In this document: piece by piece, positions 1 to 9,391 of the stretch
How the letters are laid out: each line of letters opens with the position of its first letter
Position numbering within the stretch: the first letter of the stretch is position 1
Translations under genes and position numbers: made by a program
Notes under the pieces: generated by a model
The model's database searches: none
Seen by the model: only the letters and a program-made list of their open reading frames with translations
What the model was told of the DNA's origin: nothing
Source of the DNA: an uncultured Polaribacter sp.
Lineage (GTDB): Bacteria > Bacteroidota > Bacteroidia > Flavobacteriales > Flavobacteriaceae
Direction: 5' to 3'
NCBI RefSeq assembly: GCF_947495205.1
Contig: NZ_CANLXV010000003.1
Span: 217,841-281,840, forward strand
DNA: 64,000 nt

Positions 1-114
1 TACATGATAATCTTTATATGTTTTTTCTAAAACCTTATCTCTAGTGTATTTTATATTTCTGCTAGCGCAACTAAACATAAAAAGTAATGCAAATAATAAC
101 AGGTAAATTCTCAT
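1..114 (-). CDS. Lipoprotein, 5' end only (cut by window edge)
   Basis: The first 38 codons of a minus-strand gene read from an ATG at 114 to the window edge. The peptide starts MRIYLLLFALLFMFSCASRN, a short positively charged start, a hydrophobic stretch and a lipobox (LFMFSC) with Cys16, so the product should be lipidated and held in a membrane. The remaining visible residues are polar and show no recognisable domain. It lies about 120 bases downstream of rmuC on the same strand and could be cotranscribed with it. Function unknown. Confidence 0.6.
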   Translation of the reverse strand, partial: MRIYLLLFALLFMFSCASRNIKYTRDKVLEKTYKDYHV

Positions 115-232
115 TTTGTTTTTTATCAAAAATAGATATCGCTTTTTATTTGAGAAAGTTACAATTAGTAAACACTACTAGTTTATTAGGTAACAGGAAA
201 TTTAAATAACAAAAACATGTACTTAAGATTTT

Positions 233-1570
233 TTAAGAACTGGCGCGTTCAATAATTTTTTCGGGTAAAGATTTTTTAGCTTTTGCGCCCATTTTTTTCA
301 ATTTTTCTATACTCGTTATAATATTTCCTCTTCCTTCAACTAATTTATTCATAGCACCAGAATATTCTTTTTTACTATCGTCTATTCTTTTACCAATATT
401 AATTAAATCTCCTAAAAGACCTTGAAATTTGTCATACAAAGCACCTGCTTGTCTTGCAATTTCTAAAGCATTTCTTTGTTGTTTTTCGTTATTCCACATA
501 GAATCTATGGTTCTTAATGTAGCCAATAGGGTAGAAGGAGTAACAATTACAATATTTTTTTCAAAAGCTTTGTTGTAAATGTGATTGTCTGCATTTAAAG
601 CAACTGCAAAAGCAGGTTCTATAGGTACAAACAGCAATACAAAATCTGGAGATTCTATTCTGTAAAGATCTTCATATTTCTTTTCACTTAATTGCTCTAC
701 GTGCGTTTTTAAAGACAATACATGCTTTTTAAGATGTTTTTCTTTTAATGTTTCATCTTCCTCATTAATAAATTGTTCATAAGCTACCAAAGAAACTTTA
801 GAATCTACAATCATTTTTTTGTTATCTGGCAAATGAATTACAACATCTGGCAAAACACGTTTACCCTCATCATTAGTAAAACTTTGTTGCACAAAATATT
901 CTCTATCTTTTTCTAAACCAGATTTTTCTAAAACACGTTCTAAAACCAATTCGCCCCAATTTCCTTGCATTTTATTATCACCTTTTAAAGCTTTGGTAAG
1001 GTTTAAAGTTTCTTTACTCATTTGCTGATTCAGTTCTTTTAAACCTAAAATTTGCTGACGCAAAGCAGCATGATAATCGATACTTTCTTTGTGGGTTTTT
1101 TCTACTTTATCTTCAAAACCTTTAATTTTTTCCTGAAGCGGACTTAAAATGTTTTTTATGTTTTCTTTATTTTGTTCTGTAAACTTTGTAGATTTTTCAT
1201 CTAAAATTTTATTGGCTAAATTTTCAAATTCTTTAGTAAATTTTTCATTTAGTTGTGCTACTTCTACTTTATTTTCTGAAAGCTTTATATTTAAATTGCC
1301 AATTTCTGAATCTTGCCTTGTATTTACAGTAATTAAGTTTTCTTTTTCTTGCTGAATTGTTTTCAACTCTTTTTGCAGCGCTATGTAATTATTTTCTGTA
1401 ATATCTTTAGATTGTTGCAGTAAAACAACGCGTTCTTCTAATGTAGCTTTCTCTTTTTCTACAGCAGTTTTTTCTTTTTCAAAATTAAGTTTCGATTTTA
1501 AATTCCCTATAAATAAACCAATTAGTGCAAAAATTATGGCTATTAATAAGTATATGATGATTTCTGTCAT
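233..1570 (-). CDS. rmuC: DNA recombination protein RmuC
   Basis: 445 residues. An N-terminal membrane segment (about residues 4-22) is followed by a long charged coiled coil (about 25-190) and then the RmuC domain, with the family-typical stretches GNWGELVLERVLEKSGLE and LPDVVIHLPDNKKMIVDSKV. RmuC limits rearrangements at inverted repeats, and the domain belongs to the PD-(D/E)xK nuclease-like fold; the D...DSK pattern fits that. The length is normal for the family. The ATG at 1570 faces the divergent acyltransferase gene 92 bases away. Family assignment is firm; the in vivo role is taken from the family. Confidence 0.93.
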   Translation of the reverse strand: MTEIIIYLLIAIIFALIGLFIGNLKSKLNFEKEKTAVEKEKATLEERVVLLQQSKDITENNYIALQKELKTIQQEKENLITVNTRQDSEIGNLNIKLSENKVEVAQLNEKFTKEFENLANKILDEKSTKFTEQNKENIKNILSPLQEKIKGFEDKVEKTHKESIDYHAALRQQILGLKELNQQMSKETLNLTKALKGDNKMQGNWGELVLERVLEKSGLEKDREYFVQQSFTNDEGKRVLPDVVIHLPDNKKMIVDSKVSLVAYEQFINEEDETLKEKHLKKHVLSLKTHVEQLSEKKYEDLYRIESPDFVLLFVPIEPAFAVALNADNHIYNKAFEKNIVIVTPSTLLATLRTIDSMWNNEKQQRNALEIARQAGALYDKFQGLLGDLINIGKRIDDSKKEYSGAMNKLVEGRGNIITSIEKLKKMGAKAKKSLPEKIIERASS

Positions 1571-1662
1571 AATGTAATTTTAAGTCCTTAAATTTATCAC
1601 TTTAAAAAACAACAAAAAACCTTTACTTAGGGTTTTTGTAAACAATCTTAAAAATATTTTTT

Positions 1663-2202
1663 TTGAAATTAATAGCTACGTTTATATTTTACAAAATTTT
1701 AGGTTGGAAGGTAGAAAATGGTTTTCCTAAAGATATAAAGAAATTTGTTGTAATTGCAGCGCCACATACAAGTTGGTTAGACTTTCCTATTGCTATTTTA
1801 ACAAGAATGAGTGAAGGAATAATGATAAATTTTATTGGAAAAAATGCATTATTTAAATGGCCTTTTGGTTACTTTTTTAGAGCTTTAGGAGGCACTCCTG
1901 TAGATAGAACTAAAAGTACAAATATGGTAGATGCTGTAATTAAAGTGTTTCATGCTAAAGAAGAGTTTCGTTTGGGCATATCTCCAGAAGGAACAAGAAA
2001 AAAAGTAGACAAATGGAAAACAGGTTTCTATTATATTGCCCAAGGTGCAAAGGTACCCATTGTAATGGCTACTTTAGATTTTGAAAATAAAAAGGTAAAA
2101 GTGTCTAAACCAATTTACACAACGGGTAATATAGATGAAGATTTTAAAGTTTTTAAGTCTTTTTTTAAGGGTGTAAAAGGTAAAAATCTTAATTTATGTT
2201 AA
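1663..2202 (+). CDS. 1-acylglycerol-3-phosphate acyltransferase family protein (PlsC-like), TTG start
   Basis: 179 residues. The acyltransferase block I APHTSWLDF (HX4D) and block III SPEGTRKK are both present, so the catalytic His/Asp and the phosphate-binding Glu-Gly-Thr-Arg are intact. It should transfer an acyl chain to a glycerophosphate-type or similar lipid acceptor at the membrane; the short length fits the small Bacteroidota members that act on unusual acceptors. The only usable start between the upstream in-frame stop (1639-1641) and block I is TTG at 1663, since the first in-frame ATG lies beyond the HX4D motif. Divergent from rmuC. Confidence 0.85.
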   Translation: MKLIATFIFYKILGWKVENGFPKDIKKFVVIAAPHTSWLDFPIAILTRMSEGIMINFIGKNALFKWPFGYFFRALGGTPVDRTKSTNMVDAVIKVFHAKEEFRLGISPEGTRKKVDKWKTGFYYIAQGAKVPIVMATLDFENKKVKVSKPIYTTGNIDEDFKVFKSFFKGVKGKNLNLC

Positions 2203-2253
2203 ATTATTTATTTTTTTTAAGACGCTTTCATTTATTTTGCGTAATTTTGTTAT

Positions 2254-2356
2254 AGTAATTAAAATTGCTTAATAGAGATTAGGGGCTTTATTATCAAATC
2301 ATTACTTAATAGCATACGCTATGATATGGTCTCCAGTTTTACTGGAGACTTTTTTT
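2254..2356 (+). ncRNA. Candidate small RNA of about 100 nt
   Basis: The stretch between the acyltransferase and pepT has a perfect flavobacterial -7 element, TAATTTTG (2242-2249), and ends in a strong hairpin with a T run (2329-2356). A transcript starting about 6 bases after the -7 box would be about 100 nt with no credible ORF. No clear -33 TTG was found at the right spacing. It could instead be the 3' trailer of the acyltransferase mRNA. A covariance search against Flavo-1, 6S and other Bacteroidota RNA families would decide. Confidence 0.35.
2329..2356 (+). terminator. Intrinsic terminator
   Basis: Stem GTCTCCAG (2329-2336), five-base loop, CTGGAGAC (2342-2349), then seven T. The T run is on the + side, so it ends + strand transcription (acyltransferase or the candidate small RNA). 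It overlaps the pepT stop codon on the other strand. Confidence 0.85.
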
Positions 2357-3596
2357 ATGCATATTTTTTTGTAACTTTTTCTGTAATTCTTACAATTAAT
2401 TCCGTTGCTTTTTGCATAGATTCTAAAGGAACATACTCAAACCTGCCATGAAAATTATGGCCGCCAGCAAATATATTTGGACATGGTAAGCCTTTATAAG
2501 AAAGTTGAGAACCATCTGTACCACCTCTAATAGGTTTAATTATTGGTTTAATGTTGATGTCTTTCATGGTTTCTTCAACTATATTTACAATGTGCATTAC
2601 TGGCTCAATTTTTTCTTTCATGTTAAAATATTGATCTTTAATTTCCACAGAAATTAAATCTTTACCAATTTTTTTGTTCAAATTAAAAGCAATTTGTTGC
2701 ATTTGCTTTTTTCTTTCTTCAAACAAATTAATATCATGATCTCTTATAATATATTCTAATATTGTTTTTTCTACATCACCCAAAATATCATGCAAGTGAT
2801 AGAAACCTTCGTATTCGCTTGTTTTTTCGGGTACTTCATTTTTAGGTAAAGCAGCAATAAACTCATTTGCAATTAACATAGCGTTTATCATTTTTCCTTT
2901 TGCATAACCTGGGTGAACCATTTTACCTTTTATGGTAATTGTAGCGCTAGATGCATTAAAATTTTCATATTCCAATTCGCCTATTTGACTACCATCCATG
3001 GTGTAAGCCCAATCTGCCCCAAATTTATTTACATCAAACAAATGCGCGCCTTTGCCCACTTCTTCATCAGGTGTAAAACAAATTCTAATTTTACCGTGCT
3101 TTATTTCTGGATTTTGAATAAGATATTCCATAGCCGTTACAATTTCTGTTACACCAGCTTTATCATCTGCACCCAAAAGTGTGGTGCCATCTGTAGTAAT
3201 TAAGGTTTGGCCTTTATATTGCAACAAATCGTCAAAATCATTTGGCGATAAAATAATATTTTCCGTTTTATTTAAAACAATATCTTTTCCGTTATAATTT
3301 TCTATTATTTGTGGTTTTACGTTTTTCCCGGTAAAATCTGGACTTGTATCTATATGCGCAATAAAACCAATTGTGGGTACTTTATAATTTATATTGCTTG
3401 GTAATGTTGCCATGATATAGCAGTTTTTATCTAACACTACATCTGACAAACCAATATTTTTTAAATCTTGTTCTAAAATCTTTGCCAAATTCCATTGATT
3501 TTCTGAGCTTGGAAAAGCTGGGTTTTTAGGATTTGATTCTGTGTTTACAGTTACGTATTTTATAAAACGTTTTTTAATAAGTTCTTTAGCTATCAT
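2355..3596 (-). CDS. pepT: Peptidase T (tripeptide aminopeptidase)
   Basis: 413 residues from the ATG at 3596. M20-family zinc peptidase that removes the N-terminal residue of tripeptides in the cytoplasm. Metal and catalytic motifs are visible: [11 protein letters not shown] (His/Asp), [14 protein letters not shown] (bridging Asp), [11 protein letters not shown] (catalytic and metal Glu) and GGTDGSQLS near the C-terminus. The reading frame continues upstream to 3641, but the ATG at 3596 starts the family-typical protein and overlaps the TGA of the preceding lipoprotein gene (ATGA), which indicates translational coupling. Length matches E. coli PepT (about 408). Confidence 0.95.
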   Translation of the reverse strand: MIAKELIKKRFIKYVTVNTESNPKNPAFPSSENQWNLAKILEQDLKNIGLSDVVLDKNCYIMATLPSNINYKVPTIGFIAHIDTSPDFTGKNVKPQIIENYNGKDIVLNKTENIILSPNDFDDLLQYKGQTLITTDGTTLLGADDKAGVTEIVTAMEYLIQNPEIKHGKIRICFTPDEEVGKGAHLFDVNKFGADWAYTMDGSQIGELEYENFNASSATITIKGKMVHPGYAKGKMINAMLIANEFIAALPKNEVPEKTSEYEGFYHLHDILGDVEKTILEYIIRDHDINLFEERKKQMQQIAFNLNKKIGKDLISVEIKDQYFNMKEKIEPVMHIVNIVEETMKDINIKPIIKPIRGGTDGSQLSYKGLPCPNIFAGGHNFHGRFEYVPLESMQKATELIVRITEKVTKKYA

Positions 3597-4156
3597 TCTT
3601 CTGTTATCAAAATTTTGTTGAATAAGGAAATGGCTTTGCATACTCTTTTTTCTATCAAAGAATCGCCATAAATTTCTGCTTTTGCAATTAAAGATTGTTT
3701 TTTGTTTAGCGCAATAAATAATTGCAAAGATTGGTAATTGTACTTGTTTTTTATACCTTTTGCTAGTATAAAATAACTTGGTTTGTTAAGAAATATAGGT
3801 TCTTTTGCTTTTTTTTGAATTCGTTTTTCTGCTAAATTTTCTTGTTCCAATTTTAATTTAAATAGTTCATTAATTTCTATTCTATTAGAAAATAGGGCAA
3901 TATCTAGCAATATTGTTTTTGTTAATTGTTTTGTAGTATCTGCAGTGTATATTGATGATTGTAGTTCATCTGTATAAAAATTGGTGTTCCATTGTTTTGG
4001 CAGAGAAATTTTAAAACTTTGCTTTTGGTCTGTTATGGTTTCTAAATTAGAAAAGAAAGCTTCTTTACAGCTAAAAATATATTGTAATTCGTTTGTTTTT
4101 GTGCAGCCTATTAGCATCAGCAATATTAGGAAACTTACTACCTTAATTATTTTCAT
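3593..4156 (-). CDS. Hypothetical lipoprotein between a BNR protein and pepT
   Basis: 187 residues from the ATG at 4156. Signal peptide [18 protein letters not shown] places the lipidated Cys at residue 18. The rest is a soluble domain with no motif I recognise. A longer in-frame start at 4195 would run into the upstream gene and put a polar stretch before the signal peptide, so it is rejected. It sits 4 bases after the BNR-repeat lipoprotein stop and overlaps pepT by ATGA, so all three form one operon. Function unknown. Confidence 0.7.
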   Translation of the reverse strand: MKIIKVVSFLILLMLIGCTKTNELQYIFSCKEAFFSNLETITDQKQSFKISLPKQWNTNFYTDELQSSIYTADTTKQLTKTILLDIALFSNRIEINELFKLKLEQENLAEKRIQKKAKEPIFLNKPSYFILAKGIKNKYNYQSLQLFIALNKKQSLIAKAEIYGDSLIEKRVCKAISLFNKILITEE

Positions 4157-4160
4157 AAAA

Positions 4161-5201
4161 TTAGAATTCAAGTTTACCAATTTTTTCATTGCCACTTAAC
4201 CAAGCTGTGTTTTTGTCTGCAAATTGTATGGCGTAATAACTATCTTTAGAAATATCTGACCAAGTTTTACCACCATCATTAGAAAATGAAACTCCTGTTT
4301 TACCAACAGCAAAAACTTCTTTACCAAATGTATTTGGTACGTATTGTACGCAACTTTTATAATTTGGTATCTGTTTGTTAGCTACCAATTGCCAAGTTTT
4401 ACCGCCATTTGCAGTTATTGCTTTGTTTGCTTTATTTTCTAATGGTTTAGAATAATCTCCACCAATAATAATTCCGTTGTTTTTGTCTAAAAAATCTATA
4501 GAATAAATACCTTGAGGTCCATTTCCTTGAATAATTGGTGTGCTAAAAACTTGCCAAGTTTTTCCATAATTATTAGATTTTAAAATGTTAGCTTTTGCAC
4601 CACCAGAAGCAATCCAAACGGTACTTCCTATAGTTTTAATATTGGTATTGCTTGCTGCAAAAAAGGCTTCGCCTTTTGCTATTTCTGGTAAGTTTTCACA
4701 CGGAATTTTATGCCAATTTTCGCCACCATCTTGTGTTATAATTATAGATGCACAGTTTTCTGTTGGATCTCCAACTGCAATGCCATGTTTGTAATCATCA
4801 AAAAAAGTAAGTGTATCATAAAAAACTTTTTCATGTGTTTCTTTATAAATTAAAGTTATTTCATCTTCATAAATTTTATATAATAATGCAGGATTTTCAA
4901 TAGAAAGCGCAAAAATAGCTTCATTATTTACAGCAATACTTCTAAAATTTGGTATTATAGAGTCTTGATAAACAGGTTTGTAAATTGATTTATTTTTTTT
5001 ATCATCTGAAAAATAACCAATACTCCCATTTGAAGTTGCGTAAACAATGTTGTCTTTATCTAAAACTTCAATTGCTCTAATGCTAGCACCTTCTATTTTA
5101 AATTCTTTAATAGTTATTTTATCTATATTTCTTGGTTGATAAGCTTGTTTGCAAGCAACAAAAAAAAGGAAAGTAAAAATAATTGTTATTATTCTTTTCA
5201 T
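4161..5201 (-). CDS. YCF48/BNR-like beta-propeller lipoprotein
   Basis: 346 residues from the ATG at 5201, with lipobox FLFFVACK. Four Asp-box-like repeats are visible (DGGENWHKI, NYGKTWQVF, NGGKTWQLV, DGGKTWSDI), spaced as in sialidase-like propellers and YCF48-type proteins. No sialidase active-site set is recognisable, so a binding or assembly role at the cell envelope is more likely than hydrolysis. Many flavobacterial homologues are labelled 'oxidoreductase' without evidence. First gene of the operon leading to pepT, divergent from the patatin gene 45 bases away. Confidence 0.8.
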   Translation of the reverse strand: MKRIITIIFTFLFFVACKQAYQPRNIDKITIKEFKIEGASIRAIEVLDKDNIVYATSNGSIGYFSDDKKNKSIYKPVYQDSIIPNFRSIAVNNEAIFALSIENPALLYKIYEDEITLIYKETHEKVFYDTLTFFDDYKHGIAVGDPTENCASIIITQDGGENWHKIPCENLPEIAKGEAFFAASNTNIKTIGSTVWIASGGAKANILKSNNYGKTWQVFSTPIIQGNGPQGIYSIDFLDKNNGIIIGGDYSKPLENKANKAITANGGKTWQLVANKQIPNYKSCVQYVPNTFGKEVFAVGKTGVSFSNDGGKTWSDISKDSYYAIQFADKNTAWLSGNEKIGKLEF

Positions 5202-5246
5202 TTTTAATATTTTTATACGACTAAAATACATAAAGTAATAGAATTA

Positions 5247-6227
5247 ATGAAAAAAGCATTGGTAATTTCTGGAGGTGGAAGTAAGGGAGCATTTGCAGGT
5301 GGAGTTGCACAATACTTAATGAAGAATGAAGGTAAAGAATACGATCTGTTTTTAGGAACATCTACAGGTAGCTTAATGGTTTCCCATTTGGCAATGGGTA
5401 TGCTAGACGAATTAAAACATTTGTATACCAATGTAAATCAAGAAACTATATTTAGTAATAATCCGTTTAAAATTAAAAAAGTTGCTGGCGAAAAGGTGAT
5501 TAGTATCAATCATTTTAATACATTTTGGAACTTTTTAAACGGTAGAAAAACTTTTGGAGAAAGCAAAAATTTACGTGCTTTAATTAAAAGAAATATTACT
5601 AAAGAAATGTATAACACTATAAGAGCCACACAGAAAGAAGTGGTGGTAACTGTATCTAATTTAACGGCCAATCAAATAGAATACAAATCTATAAATGATT
5701 GTTCTTATGACGATTTCTGTGATTGGATTTGGGGTTCTTGCAATTATGTGCCATTTATGAGTTTGTTGGAAAAAAATTATTGTCAATATGCAGATGGTGG
5801 CTTTGGTTCTTTAATACCTATAAGAGAAGCAATATTAAGAGGCGCTACAGAAATTGACGCCATTATTTTAGAAACAGAAGTAACGCAAATAAATAGATTG
5901 CACGCTAAAAATCCGTTTTCTTTATTGTTTGATGTTTTTGATTTTATGTTGGTACATGTAGAAAGGCATAATATTACTATTGGTAAATTGGCTGCTGCTA
6001 ATAAAAACGTAAACTTAAATTTGTATTATACACCTACCGTTTTAACTACAAATTCTTTAGTTTTTGATAAAGTATTAATGAAAAAATGGTGGCAATCTGG
6101 TTTTGATTATGCCAAGTCTAAAGACGAAGAAAAAATGAGTGAATTTAGGCCAGATGTTTTAACAGATAAGGAAATAGAAGATTGTTTAGAAGATCCTAAT
6201 AATTTAAACATTAACAAATCAAAGTAA
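5247..6227 (+). CDS. Patatin-like phospholipase family protein
   Basis: 326 residues. It has the patatin signature: oxyanion-hole glycine loop SGGGSKGAFAGG at residues 8-19, nucleophile elbow GTSTG with the catalytic Ser, and the partner Asp in ADGGFGSLIPI. It should hydrolyse acyl esters of membrane lipids with a Ser-Asp dyad. There is no signal peptide, so it is probably cytoplasmic or peripherally membrane-bound. The gene ends in a hairpin shared with the convergent S41 gene. Confidence 0.9.
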   Translation: MKKALVISGGGSKGAFAGGVAQYLMKNEGKEYDLFLGTSTGSLMVSHLAMGMLDELKHLYTNVNQETIFSNNPFKIKKVAGEKVISINHFNTFWNFLNGRKTFGESKNLRALIKRNITKEMYNTIRATQKEVVVTVSNLTANQIEYKSINDCSYDDFCDWIWGSCNYVPFMSLLEKNYCQYADGGFGSLIPIREAILRGATEIDAIILETEVTQINRLHAKNPFSLLFDVFDFMLVHVERHNITIGKLAAANKNVNLNLYYTPTVLTTNSLVFDKVLMKKWWQSGFDYAKSKDEEKMSEFRPDVLTDKEIEDCLEDPNNLNINKSK

Positions 6228-6240
6228 AAGCATAAAAAAA

Positions 6241-6273
6241 GCTCCTTAAAATATTTAATTTTAAGGAGCTTTT
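6241..6273. terminator. Bidirectional intrinsic terminator
   Basis: GCTCCTTAAAAT (6241-6252) pairs with ATTTTAAGGAGC (6258-6269). An A run on the left and T run on the right let it stop both the patatin gene (+) and the convergent S41 gene (-). Confidence 0.85.
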
Positions 6274-6289
6274 AAATTATTTAAAAAAA

Positions 6290-7768
6290 CTAATTGTCTA
6301 TTTCTGTATACATATTATTACCAGCAGGCATTGCCAATTTAGAATCGTAAATTTGTTCTATATTTAAAGCATTTTGTGATTTAAAATTGCCCTTAGCACC
6401 AGTAGTAATAAAAGTTAATGTTCGGTTTAAAAGAGGATCTGATTTTTCTCCTAAAACACCTAAATTACCAGGATTTTCAATGATGTTTATACCATTAAAA
6501 TTACTACCAGCAACATTACCAGGAATAATGCCATTTGGGTAATTATTACCATCTTTATTCTGAATTTCAAAAACTAAAGGTTGCATAGCGTAGGTGTGAT
6601 CTGGATTTAAATTATCGCCATTTCTAAATAAGTTTTCAGAATCATATAAAGTAATAGAGCCAACTTGTTTTCCAACGGTTTCTGTACCAATTACTTGTAC
6701 ATCAATATAGGCATCTAAAGCATTAATTACCAATTCTGATGCTGAAGCAGAACTACCTGAAACAATAAAATATACACGTGTTAAATTTAAACTATTTATA
6801 GCCTCATTAACACCATTATTAACAATGATTGAAGTAGGAAAATTATCTACAAAATTATCTTCATCTAAAGCATTGGTAACTTTCTGGTTCCAGACTTGTT
6901 TTGCATAGATTTCATTAGCAAATTGTCCTGTAATCATAGCACCTAAATAACCTGCAGTTCTTGTAGAACCTCCTGGGTTATATCTTAAATCTACAATTAA
7001 ATCGTTAATGTTTTCTGATTTAAAATTGCCAAAAACGGCATTTAATTCTCGGTCAAAAGAACTGGCAAATTGGTTATACATTAAATACCCAATTTTTCTA
7101 TTACCTTCTTCTATAACTTCAGAAACGGCTATTGGGTTTTCTTGTAGTTCTGTTTTTGTTAGAGAAAAAGTTGTGTTGTTATCTGTAGGATTTCCATTAT
7201 TAAAATCTCCTATGCCAATAGTAAATGCATTGTTGTTGCCAAAAAGTAAATCTCTAAAATTAACATCTGTAAGTTGTGTGCCATTTACGCTAGTTATTAA
7301 CATACCTCTTTGTACACCTGCTGTGTCTGCACTAGAATTTGGTACAACATAACGTACATAAGCATAAACATTTGTATTGCTGTTTTGGTATCTTACAAAA
7401 CCAAGCTCCATACCTGTGGTTAAATTTATGCCTTGAAAAGAGTTTTCTAGAGCAACATAATCATCTACTATCCAAGAAAAACGATCTACATTTCCTGCGT
7501 CAAATAATAAACTGTTAAAAGTACTTTCTGGCGAATCTAAATCTCTATAAAATGTGTAAATATCTAACAAATTGTTAAATCTATTATCTGCTAAATTGGG
7601 CACATCTTCTTGCCATAAATAATACAAGTTTAAACCTCTCCATATAAAATAATTGATATCATCTGCAGTGGTTACTTCAAAAGGAGGTTCACTTTCTTCA
7701 ACTTCATTACTACAAGAAAAATTTAAAAAAAGTGATAGCGTTAAGGTAATTATTACATATTTTTTCAT
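6290..7768 (-). CDS. S41 family peptidase, lipoprotein (catalytic dyad intact)
   Basis: 492 residues. Lipobox FLNFSCS puts the lipidated Cys at residue 19. An N-terminal domain is followed by a PDZ-like domain (about 110-200) and the S41 catalytic core: LRYNPGG at 261-267, SSASASE with Ser340 as nucleophile, and TVGKQ with Lys367 as general base, as in C-terminal processing peptidases. It should cleave periplasmic or surface proteins. It lies 5 bases downstream of a paralogue that lacks both catalytic residues, so the two probably form one operon and perhaps work as an enzyme/pseudoenzyme pair. Confidence 0.88.
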   Translation of the reverse strand: MKKYVIITLTLSLFLNFSCSNEVEESEPPFEVTTADDINYFIWRGLNLYYLWQEDVPNLADNRFNNLLDIYTFYRDLDSPESTFNSLLFDAGNVDRFSWIVDDYVALENSFQGINLTTGMELGFVRYQNSNTNVYAYVRYVVPNSSADTAGVQRGMLITSVNGTQLTDVNFRDLLFGNNNAFTIGIGDFNNGNPTDNNTTFSLTKTELQENPIAVSEVIEEGNRKIGYLMYNQFASSFDRELNAVFGNFKSENINDLIVDLRYNPGGSTRTAGYLGAMITGQFANEIYAKQVWNQKVTNALDEDNFVDNFPTSIIVNNGVNEAINSLNLTRVYFIVSGSSASASELVINALDAYIDVQVIGTETVGKQVGSITLYDSENLFRNGDNLNPDHTYAMQPLVFEIQNKDGNNYPNGIIPGNVAGSNFNGINIIENPGNLGVLGEKSDPLLNRTLTFITTGAKGNFKSQNALNIEQIYDSKLAMPAGNNMYTEIDN

Positions 7769-7773
7769 AATTG

Positions 7774-9231
7774 TTAATTTGTATTAGGTAAATTTTGTGT
7801 TATTAACACACCATTATCTAACAATCTTTGCGCATCTAAAGAATTATAAATAAACTCATAATTGTTAGGATTACAATTAAAGTTTACACCAGAATTACCG
7901 GTAGAAATATAGGTTAAAACTCTATCTAATATTGGTTCTGTGCGTTCTCCTAATTCTCCTAAATTTAAAATATCTTCATTTGTACAAGTTGTAATGTTAG
8001 GTGTAAAACCATCTATAAAACTTTGGTCGTTATTATTGGTGAAAGTTAACACAGTTGGTTGTGTTGCTATAGTATGTGTAGTATTTCTATTGGCAAAATT
8101 ATAATCTTCAGAATTGTATAAAGTAAGTATTCCATTAGGGTTTCCTGCAGTATTTGTGCCAATTATTTCTACATTTATGTAGGGTTTTAAACTGTTTATT
8201 AACAGTTCTATACCAGATGATCCATCAAAATTTTCACCATTTAAAATTAGATATACATTATTTAAATTTAGGCTATTTAAGTTACCTCTTTCAGCTATTT
8301 GTGTAGGGAAATTGGTTACTAAAGCTTCTGGTTCATTGTCTAAAAACCAACGTTGTGCTTTTGCATTCCATTCTTTTTTTATTAGAGGTTCTGCTGCAAA
8401 CTGGCCAGTAATTAAAGCGGCTAAATAAGCGATGTTTGTTTCTGTTTCAGAGCCAGAAATACTGTATCTTAAATCTAAAATTAATTCATTAACAGCCTGA
8501 TTTTTAAATGCTAAAAAGGTGTTATTTAATTCTTCAATTGAATTTTCTGAAAAATCATTAGCAAATAATAAATATCCAATATTAGCTGCTCCTAAAGCAA
8601 ACGTTTTTTCAATTAATGCAGTTGGGTAGTTGTAATTTTCTTTTTCTAATGAGACTACTTTTCCGTTAGCAGTAATGTTTACGCCATCAAAATTAACCAT
8701 ACCTAAGTTAAATGGATTTGTATTTGTAATTAATAAGTTTTCAAAATTTGTTTTTGTTAAAATGGTTCCATTAACACTGTTAAAAAATTCTCCTCTTCTA
8801 ATGTTTTTGTTACTTGCATTAGAATTTGGTAAAATATGGCTAACAATACCAATAATATTATCCGTATTATTTGGTTGCTCAATGGCAATAAATTCCATAC
8901 CATTGGTAAACGCAGTTCTAGGCAAATTGATGTTTAAATTGGTGTAATCTAGTATCAGATTAGAATTTTCATCAGTAGGTATTAAAAGACCATTAAAAAG
9001 TACTTGGTTATCTGCAAAGCCGTTTAAATAATTATTTAATTCTTGGTCAGAATTAAAACGTCTATCTGCTAAATCAGGTATTTGATCTTGATAAAGGTAG
9101 TATGCGTTTAAGCTTTTCCAAATAAAATCTTGTACAACTATATTTTCTGGTATCGTAATTTCTTTTTCACATTGTATAAAACTGAATATACAAACTAAAA
9201 ATAAGGCGCTTTTAAAAAGGTTTTTCATCAA
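7774..9231 (-). CDS. S41-like pseudopeptidase, lipoprotein (Ser and Lys lost)
   Basis: 485 residues, clearly paralogous to the next gene: same lipoprotein start (FSFIQCE), a shared IWKSLNAYYLYQDQ/IWRGLNLYYLWQED motif, and matching C-terminal LGELGERTEP/LGVLGEKSDP motifs. Where the active paralogue has SSASASEL this protein has FDGSSGIEL, placing Gly337 at the nucleophile position, and where it has GTETVGKQ this one has GTNTAGNP, placing Asn364 at the general-base Lys. LRYNPGG has become LRYSISG. The frame is open and full length, so it is better read as a diverged non-catalytic partner or substrate-binding protein than as a pseudogene. Start ATG 9231 or 9228. Confidence 0.8.
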   Translation of the reverse strand: MMKNLFKSALFLVCIFSFIQCEKEITIPENIVVQDFIWKSLNAYYLYQDQIPDLADRRFNSDQELNNYLNGFADNQVLFNGLLIPTDENSNLILDYTNLNINLPRTAFTNGMEFIAIEQPNNTDNIIGIVSHILPNSNASNKNIRRGEFFNSVNGTILTKTNFENLLITNTNPFNLGMVNFDGVNITANGKVVSLEKENYNYPTALIEKTFALGAANIGYLLFANDFSENSIEELNNTFLAFKNQAVNELILDLRYSISGSETETNIAYLAALITGQFAAEPLIKKEWNAKAQRWFLDNEPEALVTNFPTQIAERGNLNSLNLNNVYLILNGENFDGSSGIELLINSLKPYINVEIIGTNTAGNPNGILTLYNSEDYNFANRNTTHTIATQPTVLTFTNNNDQSFIDGFTPNITTCTNEDILNLGELGERTEPILDRVLTYISTGNSGVNFNCNPNNYEFIYNSLDAQRLLDNGVLITQNLPNTN

Positions 9232-9391
9232 TACTAAAATAAAGATTATTTGCTAATTCTAACGCAAAACTATAACAAATAGTATTATTTTTAACATCTG
9301 TTGTAACAAAAAACAGTGCCAATCGTTCTAATAATGTAAACCTTGAAATAAAATACAATAATTAGGGTTTTTTAAACCAGTAAAATTAGAA

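Noticed and set aside
2254..2356. tRNA, 6S or tmRNA gene
   Set aside because: No cloverleaf, no CCA end and no tmRNA-like tag frame is visible; left as an unnamed small RNA candidate.
3597..3641. Upstream in-frame start giving a 428-residue PepT
   Set aside because: It would overlap the preceding gene by nearly 50 bases; the ATG in the ATGA overlap gives the family length.
7774..9231. Treating the S41-like protein without Ser/Lys as a pseudogene
   Set aside because: The frame, signal peptide and length are intact, so it is annotated as a pseudoenzyme.
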